Translations under genes and position numbers: made by a program | Shown: piece by piece, positions 1 through 5,951 of the stretch | Layout: each line of letters opens with the position of its first letter | Position numbering within the stretch: the stretch's first letter is position 1 | The notes under the pieces: model-generated | What the model was told of the DNA's origin: nothing | Databases searched by the model: none | What the model saw: only the letters and a program-made list of their open reading frames with translations | Assembly: GCF_023230885.1 (NCBI RefSeq) | Contig: NZ_JALNWM010000099.1 | Span: 1-11,740 of the forward strand | Origin: Desulfocurvus sp. | GTDB lineage: Bacteria; Desulfobacterota; Desulfovibrionia; Desulfovibrionales; Desulfovibrionaceae | Direction of reading: 5' to 3' | DNA: 11,740 nt

Positions 1-141
1 TCCCACGCGCTGCATTTCAACACCGGCCTGGAGCTCAAGCTGGGCAACGCGGGTGGGGTGAGCGTGACCCTGAACGGCGAGCCCGTCGCCCTCCAGGCCC
101 ATTCCGGCCAGGTGCGCACCCTGACCTTCACCGCCCCGTAG
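1..141 (+). CDS. rodZ: RodZ-like protein, C-terminal end (partial)
   Basis: The reading frame is open from the first base to TAG at 139-141 and gives the last 46 residues of a protein that starts outside the window. The segment contains GLELKLGNAGGVSVTLNGEP followed by GQVRTLTF. This resembles the C-terminal DUF4115 beta domain of RodZ, a bitopic membrane protein that links the MreB cytoskeleton to the cell-wall elongation machinery. In that family this domain is periplasmic and ends the protein. The helix-turn-helix and membrane segment would lie upstream and cannot be seen. The next gene, recO, starts 50 bp later. A perfect 7-bp inverted repeat at 147-153/168-174 lies in that gap but has no T-run, so it is not a convincing terminator. 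The assignment rests on a short segment plus gene order. Confidence 0.72.
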   Translation, partial: SHALHFNTGLELKLGNAGGVSVTLNGEPVALQAHSGQVRTLTFTAP

Positions 142-191
142 CGTCCGGCCGGGCCCGCGGCGCGTGTCCCGGCCCCAGCGCGGGGGCAGGC

Positions 192-938
192 ATGGACTTC
201 ACCGAATCCTCCATCATCCTCAAGGTCGGCTCCTTTCGCGAAATCGACCTCTGGGTCCGCCTGGCAACTCCCGCCCACGGCGTGGTCACCGCTTTCGCCT
301 TTGGCGGCAGCAGGAGCCGCCGCCGCTTCATGGGCTGCCTCGATCCCCTGAACCGCGTGGATTTCCAGTTCCGCCGCTCCGGGCGCGGCGAGTACCTCTA
401 TCTCATGGAAGGGCGCCTTGTGCGCGGCTGCCCGGAGCTGCGCGCCGACGCCGCGCGCCTGGGCCCCGCGGTGAACTGCGTGAAGTTCTACGAGGCCGTG
501 TTTGAGGGGCCCGACGGGACCGAGGAGTCCTTCGCCCTGCTGGCCGAGGCGCTGGAGGTCATGGAGGCGCGCGCCGATCTTTCGCCGCTTCTGCCCTTGC
601 TGTTCCGGGCCAAGGTGGTCTTCCTGCAGGGCTACGCCCCGGGGTTTGGCGCTTGCCCTCGGTGTGGAAAAGATTTAAGAACAGCGGTTGCGCCGACGCT
701 CCTGGTGGAGCAGGGCGTGGTGGCCTGCGCGGAGCACGCCCACGGCTCCGGCCGCCGCGTGGTGCTCGACCCCTGGACCGTGGACCTGCTGGAAACGGTG
801 CGCATGCGCGGGGTGCGGCGCTGGGCGGACGCGGTGCCCCCCGACGCCTCGCGGCGCAGGCTTTTCGACGCCGTGGACGCACTGGTGCGCTACCACCTGG
901 GCCTGGCCTGGGAGGACGGCAGGTTCCGCCGCGTGTGA
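192..938 (+). CDS. recO: DNA repair protein RecO
   Basis: This 248-residue protein matches RecO, which binds single-stranded DNA and SSB and, with RecR, loads RecA at gaps in the RecF repair pathway. The N-terminus (about residues 1-80) is the OB-fold; it includes the LKVGSFREIDLWVRL and AFAFGGSRSRRRF stretches typical of the family. The rest is the helical C-terminal domain, with a metal-finger motif Cys155-X2-Cys158 and Cys179-X2-His182. Many RecO proteins have four Cys here; a His as fourth ligand is plausible but unproven. The length is normal for RecO. The ATG at 192 is chosen because the OB-fold begins within a few residues of it. The ribosome site is weak: only a G-rich GGGGGCAGG just upstream. 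A larger overlapping frame at 164-505 is a shadow. Confidence 0.93.
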   Translation: MDFTESSIILKVGSFREIDLWVRLATPAHGVVTAFAFGGSRSRRRFMGCLDPLNRVDFQFRRSGRGEYLYLMEGRLVRGCPELRADAARLGPAVNCVKFYEAVFEGPDGTEESFALLAEALEVMEARADLSPLLPLLFRAKVVFLQGYAPGFGACPRCGKDLRTAVAPTLLVEQGVVACAEHAHGSGRRVVLDPWTVDLLETVRMRGVRRWADAVPPDASRRRLFDAVDALVRYHLGLAWEDGRFRRV

Positions 939-958
939 CCCCTCTCCCGGAGCCGACG

Positions 959-981
959 CGCCGCCGCCAGCGGCGACTTTT
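959..981 (+). terminator. Weak hairpin with T-run after recO
   Basis: CGCCGC at 959-964 pairs with GCGGCG at 970-975 across a five-base loop. After two bases comes TTTT at 978-981. The stem is short and there are alternative registers, because the left side is a GCC repeat. It could be the first of two tandem recO terminators or part of a glyQS leader. No expression data can be inferred. Confidence 0.4.
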
Positions 982-984
982 CTT

Positions 985-1008
985 CCGGGCCGCCCCCGGC
1001 CCGGTTTT
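985..1008 (+). terminator. Intrinsic terminator or attenuator in front of glyQ
   Basis: CCGGGCCG (985-992) and CGGCCCGG (997-1004) form a perfect 8-bp stem around a CCCC tetraloop, followed at once by TTTT (1005-1008). This is the classical shape of a Rho-independent terminator on the + strand. It ends only 18 bp before the glyQ ATG, and the glyQ ribosome site (AAGGAG, 1016-1021) follows it directly. There is therefore no room for a promoter between hairpin and gene. Either it ends recO transcripts with some read-through into glyQS, or it works as an attenuator on a glyQS transcript that starts upstream. Confidence 0.68.
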
Positions 1009-1026
1009 GCCAATCAAGGAGCTGCC

Positions 1027-1896
1027 ATGCATTTCCAGGATGTCATCCTGACCCTGCAACAATTCTGGTCCGGGAAGGGCTGCGTGTTGCAGCAACCCTA
1101 CGACATCGAGGTCGGCGCGGGCACGTTCAACCCCGCGACCTTCTTCCGGGTCATCGGCCCCGAGCCGTGGAGGGTCGCCTACGTCGAACCCTCGCGGCGG
1201 CCCACCGACGGCCGCTACGGAGAGAACCCCAACCGTCTGCAACACTACTACCAGTTCCAGGTCATCCTGAAGCCCTCGCCGGACAACGTGCAGGAGCTGT
1301 ACCTGGAGAGCCTCGCCGCCCTGGGCATCGACCCCGCCGCCCACGACATCCGTTTCGTGGAGGACGACTGGGAGTCCCCGACCCTGGGCGCCTGGGGCCT
1401 GGGCTGGGAGGTCTGGCTGAACGGCATGGAGGTCACCCAGTTCACCTACTTCCAGCAGGTGGGCGGCATCGACCTCGCCCCGGTGAGCGTGGAGCTGACC
1501 TACGGCCTGGAGCGCCTGTGCATGTACCTCCAGGAGAAGGAGAGCGTCTACGACCTGTCCTGGAACGGCCAGGTGAGCTACGGCCATGTGTATCACCAAA
1601 ACGAGGTCGAGCAGTCGCGTTACAATTTCGAGCTGTCCAACGCGCCCATGCTCCTGGAGCTGTTCGGGCGCTACGAGGCCGAATGCCTGGCCCTGTGCGA
1701 GGCCGGGCAGCCCTGGCCCGCCTACGACTACTGCCTGAAGTGCTCGCATACCTTCAACCTGCTCGACGCGCGCGGGGCCATCTCCATCACCGAACGCACC
1801 GGCTACATCGGCCGGGTGCGCAACCTGGCCTCCCGAATCGCCCGGCTCTACGCGGCCCAGCGCGAGGAGATGGGCCACCCGATGCTCGCCAGGTAG
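1027..1896 (+). CDS. glyQ: Glycyl-tRNA synthetase alpha subunit
   Basis: This 289-residue protein is the catalytic alpha subunit of the alpha2-beta2 glycyl-tRNA synthetase. The enzyme activates glycine with ATP and charges tRNA-Gly in the cytosol. Class II catalytic-core features are visible: FWSGKGCVLQQPYDIEVGAG near residues 13-32, the EPSRRPTDGRYGENPNR segment at 54-70, DDWESPTLGAWGLGWEVW at 113-130, and a motif-3-like ELTYGLERL at 156-164 with Arg163. Length and sequence are typical of the family, with no missing region. The ATG at 1027 has an AAGGAG site at 1016-1021, five bases away. glyS follows 15 bp after the stop, so the two subunits are made from one transcript. The hairpin immediately upstream suggests control at the level of termination. 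Confidence 0.98.
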   Translation: MHFQDVILTLQQFWSGKGCVLQQPYDIEVGAGTFNPATFFRVIGPEPWRVAYVEPSRRPTDGRYGENPNRLQHYYQFQVILKPSPDNVQELYLESLAALGIDPAAHDIRFVEDDWESPTLGAWGLGWEVWLNGMEVTQFTYFQQVGGIDLAPVSVELTYGLERLCMYLQEKESVYDLSWNGQVSYGHVYHQNEVEQSRYNFELSNAPMLLELFGRYEAECLALCEAGQPWPAYDYCLKCSHTFNLLDARGAISITERTGYIGRVRNLASRIARLYAAQREEMGHPMLAR

Positions 1897-1911
1897 CCAA
1901 AGGAAGCGCTC

Positions 1912-3999
1912 ATGCCTGAATTCATTCTTGAGATAGGAACCGAGGAACTGCCCGCCCGCTTCTTCCCCCGGCTGCACGAGGAGCTGGGCGAGGCCGTGGC
2001 CAAGGCCCTGGAAGAGCGGCTTGTCGATTTTTCCGGGCTGCGCACCTTCGCCACCCCCCGGCGCGTCGTGCTGCATGTGGCCGAGGTCGCCCCGGCCCAG
2101 CGCCGCGAGGAGGAGCTGCTCACCGGGCCGCCCCGGCGCATCGCCTACGACGCCGAGGGCGCGCCCACCAAGGCCGCCCTGGGCTTCGCCAAGACCCAGG
2201 GCGTGGACATCGCCGACTGCTTCATCCAGACCACGGACAAGGGCGAGTACCTGGCCGTGCGGCGCATGACCGGCGGCGAGGCCACCCTGGGCCTGCTGCC
2301 TGCGGTGTGCGAGGCGGCCGTGGCCGGGTTGCAGTTCCCCAAGAAAATGCGCTGGGGCGCGCGGGAATTCGGCTTCGGCCGCCCCATCCAGTGGCTCCTG
2401 GCCCTGTTCGGGGCCGAGGTCGTGCCCTTCGCCCTGGCCGGGGTGGCCTCGGGGCGCTCCACGCGCGGGCACCGCGTCCTTGGCCCGGGGCCCTTCGAGG
2501 TCGCCGAGGCCGGGCGCTACTTCGAGATCGTCCGCGAGAGCGGCCGCGTGATTCTGGACCCGGCCGAGCGCCGGACCATGATCCGCGAGCGCGCCGACGC
2601 CCTGGCCCGCGAGGCCGGGGGCCGCGTGGTCTGGAAGGAGGACCTGCTGGACGAGGTGGTCGGGCTGGTGGAGGCCCCGCTGCCCGTGCTGGGCGACTTC
2701 GACCCCTCCTTCCTGGAGGTGCCGCGCGAGGTCCTGCTGACCAGCATGGAGAGCCACCAGAAGAGTTTCGGCGTGGAGGACGCCCAGGGCGCCCTGCTTG
2801 CGCATTTCGTGACCACCCTGAACCTGGAGCCGCGCGATCCGGCCCTGGTGAAGAAGGGCTGGGAGCGCGTGCTGCGCGCCCGCCTGGAGGACGCGCGCTT
2901 CTTCTGGAAGGCCGACCTGCGCGCCGACGCCGACGCGTGGCTCGGGCGCCTGGACAAGGTCATCTTCCTGGCGCCGCTGGGCACAGTGGGCGACAAGACT
3001 CGGCGCCTGGAGGGCACCTGCGCGGCCCTGGCCGGGGCCGTGGCCCCGGAGCTGCGCGCCGTGGCCGCCCGGGCCGGGCGGCTGTCCAAGGCCGACCTCG
3101 TCTCGGAGATGGTCTACGAATTCGACGAATTGCAGGGCGTCATGGGCGGGATATACGCCCGCAGGCGCGGCGAGCCCGAGGCCGTGGCCGACGCGCTCTA
3201 CGAGCAGTACCTGCCCGCCGGGCCGGGCAGCCCCGTGCCCCAGAGCCTGGCCGGGGCGCTGCTGTCCGTGGCCGACAAGGCCGACACCCTGGCCGGCTGC
3301 TTCGGGCTGGACATGATCCCCACCGGGGCCAACGACCCCTACGCCCTGCGCCGGGCGGCCCTGGGCATCATCCGCATCATCCTGCACCACGGGCTGCGCC
3401 TGTCCCTGGGCGAGCTGCTGGCCCGGGCCCGGGGGGCCTATGCGGACGGTGTCGCCTGGAAGCTGCCCGAGGCCGAGGCCCAGGCACGGCTGCTGGAGTT
3501 CTTCGCCGGGCGGCTCAAAGCCTACTTCACGGCCCGGGGCCACCAGACCCTGGTGGTGGAGGCGGCCCTGGGCGCCGGGTTCGACGACGTGTGGGCCCTG
3601 GCCGCGCGGGTGGACGCCCTGGGCGAGTTCGCGCGCGAGGACGACTTCGCCCAGGCCGTGCTGACCTTCAAGCGCGCGGCGAACATCATCGTCAAGCAGG
3701 GCGGAGCCGCCGCCGTCGACGGCGGGTACGACAAGGCCCTGCTGGCCGAGCGGGCCGAGCAGGCCCTGGCCGCGCGCCTGGAAGCCGTCGCCCCCGTCTG
3801 GGACGAGCTCTGGGCCAGGGACGATTTCGCCAGCCTGCTGGGGCTGCTGCGCGAGCTGCGCCCCGATGTGGACGCCTTCTTCGACGGGGTTATGGTCATG
3901 TGCGACGACGCGGCGCTGCGGGCCAACCGGCTGAATCTGTTGGGGGCCCTGGTGGGCCGCCTGGGTCGGCTGGCGGATTTCGCGGCGCTGCAAGTCTAG
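1912..3999 (+). CDS. glyS: Glycyl-tRNA synthetase beta subunit
   Basis: This 695-residue protein is the beta subunit of tetrameric glycyl-tRNA synthetase, which recognises tRNA-Gly and pairs with GlyQ. Family hallmarks run along the whole length: EIGTEELPARF at residues 7-17, PKKMRWG at 143-149, GRSTRGHR at 181-188, PREVLLTSMESHQKSF at 271-286 and EFDELQGVMGGIYARR at 403-418. The HD-like region has DKADTLAGCF (455-464) and DPYALRR (475-481). The C-terminal anticodon-binding (DALR-like) region includes FKRAANI at 586-592. The length is the usual one. The ATG at 1912 follows AAAGGA (1899-1904) by seven bases. rpsT lies 116 bp downstream but has its own promoter. No terminator is evident after the stop; a 5-bp inverted repeat at 4003-4015 is followed by A residues, not T. 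Confidence 0.98.
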   Translation: MPEFILEIGTEELPARFFPRLHEELGEAVAKALEERLVDFSGLRTFATPRRVVLHVAEVAPAQRREEELLTGPPRRIAYDAEGAPTKAALGFAKTQGVDIADCFIQTTDKGEYLAVRRMTGGEATLGLLPAVCEAAVAGLQFPKKMRWGAREFGFGRPIQWLLALFGAEVVPFALAGVASGRSTRGHRVLGPGPFEVAEAGRYFEIVRESGRVILDPAERRTMIRERADALAREAGGRVVWKEDLLDEVVGLVEAPLPVLGDFDPSFLEVPREVLLTSMESHQKSFGVEDAQGALLAHFVTTLNLEPRDPALVKKGWERVLRARLEDARFFWKADLRADADAWLGRLDKVIFLAPLGTVGDKTRRLEGTCAALAGAVAPELRAVAARAGRLSKADLVSEMVYEFDELQGVMGGIYARRRGEPEAVADALYEQYLPAGPGSPVPQSLAGALLSVADKADTLAGCFGLDMIPTGANDPYALRRAALGIIRIILHHGLRLSLGELLARARGAYADGVAWKLPEAEAQARLLEFFAGRLKAYFTARGHQTLVVEAALGAGFDDVWALAARVDALGEFAREDDFAQAVLTFKRAANIIVKQGGAAAVDGGYDKALLAERAEQALAARLEAVAPVWDELWARDDFASLLGLLRELRPDVDAFFDGVMVMCDDAALRANRLNLLGALVGRLGRLADFAALQV

Positions 4000-4022
4000 C
4001 CGGGCGACGTTCGCCAAAAGGC

Positions 4023-4049
4023 TTGACATCCGGGGGGGGCGGGTATAGT
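4023..4049 (+). promoter_or_regulatory. Sigma-70-type promoter of rpsT
   Basis: A perfect -35 box TTGACA (4023-4028) and a near-perfect -10 box TATAGT (4044-4049) are separated by 15 bp, two less than the usual 17. The spacer contains a run of eight G (4032-4039). The start of transcription would fall near 4056, giving a leader of about 60 nt before the TTG start of rpsT. The adk promoter on the other strand has the same 15-bp spacing and the same GGCGG(G)TATAG end, which supports the call. Confidence 0.72.
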
Positions 4050-4101
4050 TGACCTGTTCCCAAGCGTAGGCAAGCAACACTTTCAGTCCGATAGAGTTTC
4101 T

Positions 4102-4118
4102 AGGAGGAATGCATCTTG
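4102..4118 (+). promoter_or_regulatory. Shine-Dalgarno site and UUG start of rpsT
   Basis: A full AGGAGG (4102-4107) sits eight bases before TTG (4116-4118). The TTG is followed directly by codons for ANHKSA, the universal S20 N-terminus. The only nearby ATG (4109-4111) is in another frame and too close to the site. The start codon is therefore TTG, as in E. coli rpsT. Confidence 0.9.
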
Positions 4119-4379
4119 GCTAATCACAAGTCCGCCATCAAGAGGCACCGGCAGAGCCTGAAGCGCCGCGACCGCAACCGCGCCGTGAAGACCCGCATCA
4201 AGAACGTGGTCAAGGCCGTGCGCCTGGCCGTGGAGGCCAAGGACAAGGAGCAGGCCCAGGCCGCCCTGGCCACCGCCACCGCCGTCCTGGACAAGGCGGC
4301 CACCAAGAAGGTCGTGCACTGGCGCACCGCCGCGCGCAAGGTTTCGCGCCTGAGCCTGGCCGTCAACAAGATCGCCTAG
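4116..4379 (+). CDS. rpsT: 30S ribosomal protein S20
   Basis: This 87-residue, very basic protein starts with ANHKSAIKRHRQSLKRRDRN and is S20, a three-helix protein that binds 16S rRNA early in assembly of the small subunit. The length is typical (86-88). The start is TTG, fixed by the strong AGGAGG and by the conserved N-terminus. The gene is monocistronic by appearance, with a promoter at 4023-4049 and a strong terminator at 4403-4434. E. coli rpsT also starts with UUG, and S20 represses its own translation there; the same control is an inference here. A smaller frame on the opposite strand is a shadow. Confidence 0.98.
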   Translation: MANHKSAIKRHRQSLKRRDRNRAVKTRIKNVVKAVRLAVEAKDKEQAQAALATATAVLDKAATKKVVHWRTAARKVSRLSLAVNKIA

Positions 4380-4402
4380 CCTCCGGTCCCTTTCGCCCTT
4401 CC

Positions 4403-4434
4403 AGCCCGCCCCGCGCAAGCGAGGCGGGCTTTTT
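4403..4434 (+). terminator. Rho-independent terminator of rpsT
   Basis: AGCCCGCC (4403-4410) pairs with GGCGGGCT (4423-4430). The stem continues past one C/A mismatch into CGC/GCG capped by a GCAA tetraloop (4415-4418). T4430-T4434 form the T-run. It lies 23 bp after the rpsT stop and is the clearest terminator on the + strand of the window. Confidence 0.92.
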
Positions 4435-4591
4435 CCGTGGGCCGCGGCGTGGGCCGCGGCGGCGGGCGGCGGCGGACCGGGCCGACGGACCGGCCCGGGC
4501 GCTTTCCGGGCTGGATTTCCCCCCGCGCTTCCGGTAGACAGGGGCTGCCCGCGCGCCGCGCGGGGCGCCAACCGCAACAGGCAGGCACAGC
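4435..4591 (+). other. GC-rich leader region before trkA with two hairpins
   Basis: This 157-bp gap must hold the promoter of the potassium locus unless rpsT transcripts read through. I see no convincing -35/-10 pair. It contains an 8-bp perfect inverted repeat, CCGGGCCG (4477-4484) with CGGCCCGG (4491-4498) around ACGGAC, and a 7-bp one, CCCGCGC (4548-4554) with GCGCGGG (4558-4564). Neither is followed by T residues. No known riboswitch class was recognised. Confidence 0.5.
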
Positions 4592-5950
4592 GTGAAGGTC
4601 GTGATCATCGGAGCGGGCGAGGTGGGCTTCCACATCGCCCGGCGCCTGGCCTCCGAGGCCAAGGAAGTGGTGGTGGTGGACAACAGCCTGCGCGCCCTCA
4701 AACGCATCAGCGAGAGCGTGGACGTGCAGACCATCGAGGGCTCGGGCTCCGACCCCGCCGTCCTGGAGGACGCGGGCATCCGCGACGCGGACATCATGCT
4801 CGCCGTCACCGATTCCGACGAGATCAACATCGTCGCCTGCACCTTCGCCGCGGCACTTGCGCCGGGCATGGTCACCCTGGCGCGCATCCGCAAGGACGAG
4901 TACCTGCACTTCCAGGAGGGCCGCGCCCTGGAGATGCTTGGCATCGACAAGGCCATCAATCCCGACGTGGAGGTGGTCCGGGCCATCGAGCGGCTGATCG
5001 AGATCCCCGGCGCCGAGGAGGTCAGCGACTTCGCCGGGGGGCGCATCAAGTTCGTAGGCTACCGCGTGGCCGGGGGCCCGGCCGTGGGCGTGGGCATGGT
5101 CGACATCCGCGCGGTGCTCGGCGTGGCCGACGTGATCATCGCCGCCATCGTGCGCGACGACCAGCTCATCATCCCCTCGGGCGGCGACGTGATCCAGAAC
5201 GGCGACCTGATCTATTTCGTCTGCTTCGCGGACAATGCGCGCCTGGTCATGCAGCGCCTGGGCTGCCCCACGCGCCAGGTGCGCAACGTGATGATCATCG
5301 GCGGCGGGGACATCGGCCTGCGCCTGGCCCGCAGCCTGGAGGCCCGCCTGCACGTCAAGGTCGTGGACATCGACCCCGACCGCTGCCAGGAGCTGGCCCA
5401 GGAGCTGCGCAAGACCCTGGTGCTGCTGGGCGACGGGCGCGACCAGGACCTGCTGGCCGAGGAGAACATCCACGAGATGGACATGGCCATCTCGCTGACC
5501 GGCGACGAGGAGACCAACATCCTGACCTCGCTGCTCTGTCGGCGCCTGGGCGCGGCCAAGGCCGTGACGCGCATCAACAAGTTCGCCTACTTCAACCTCG
5601 TGCGCACCGTGGGTATCGAGCAGATCGTCAGCCCCCGGCTGGCGGCGGTCAACTCCATCCTGCAATACATGCGCAAGGGCAAGGTGCTTTCGGCCACGAC
5701 CATCAAGGGCGACGAGGCCGAGGCCCTGGAGGCCGTGGCCCTGGCCCATTCGGACATCGTGGGCAAGGCCATCCGCGACCTGAACCTGCCCCGGGGCGCG
5801 CTGATCCTGTCCATCCAGCGCGGCGAGGAGGTCGTCTTCCCCACGGGCGATTCGGTGATCATGCCCGATGACCGCATCCTGATCCTCTCCACGCGGCGCA
5901 ACGTTGCGCGCGTGGAGAAGAGCCTGACGGTGAAGCTGGAGTTCTTCTAG
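4592..5950 (+). CDS. trkA: Trk potassium uptake protein TrkA (two RCK repeats)
   Basis: This 452-residue soluble protein is the TrkA-type ring subunit that sits under the TrkH channel in the cytosol and gates it in response to bound NAD(H), ATP or ADP. It has two tandem copies of the RCK unit. The first Rossmann fold has GAGEVG at residues 7-12 and an acidic Asp30 at the end of strand 2. A TrkA-C domain follows at about 140-220. The second Rossmann fold has GGGDIG at 237-242 and VVDIDPDR at 257-264, and the second TrkA-C domain spans about 365-452. The start is GTG at 4592; the Rossmann strand begins at residue 2, which leaves no room for a later start. The ribosome site is weak (AGGCAGG-like). 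trkH starts one base after the stop, so translation is probably coupled. Confidence 0.95.
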   Translation: MKVVIIGAGEVGFHIARRLASEAKEVVVVDNSLRALKRISESVDVQTIEGSGSDPAVLEDAGIRDADIMLAVTDSDEINIVACTFAAALAPGMVTLARIRKDEYLHFQEGRALEMLGIDKAINPDVEVVRAIERLIEIPGAEEVSDFAGGRIKFVGYRVAGGPAVGVGMVDIRAVLGVADVIIAAIVRDDQLIIPSGGDVIQNGDLIYFVCFADNARLVMQRLGCPTRQVRNVMIIGGGDIGLRLARSLEARLHVKVVDIDPDRCQELAQELRKTLVLLGDGRDQDLLAEENIHEMDMAISLTGDEETNILTSLLCRRLGAAKAVTRINKFAYFNLVRTVGIEQIVSPRLAAVNSILQYMRKGKVLSATTIKGDEAEALEAVALAHSDIVGKAIRDLNLPRGALILSIQRGEEVVFPTGDSVIMPDDRILILSTRRNVARVEKSLTVKLEFF

Positions 5951-5951
5951 G

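Noticed and set aside
147..174. Inverted repeat GGCCGGG/CCCGGCC between rodZ and recO as a terminator
   Set aside because: The loop is 14 bases and no T-run follows.
559..4080. An uninterrupted 1173-codon frame on the - strand opposite recO, glyQ and glyS
   Set aside because: Its product is Gly/Gln/Leu/Pro-rich without domains, and the other strand encodes three clear conserved proteins. Long antisense frames are expected when third codon positions are almost all G or C.
4511..4540. Possible trkA promoter (CTGGAT-18 bp-TAGACA, or a GG-N10-GC sigma-54-like spacing at 4513-4526)
   Set aside because: Both match the consensus poorly outside a few bases, and such matches are expected by chance in GC-rich sequence.
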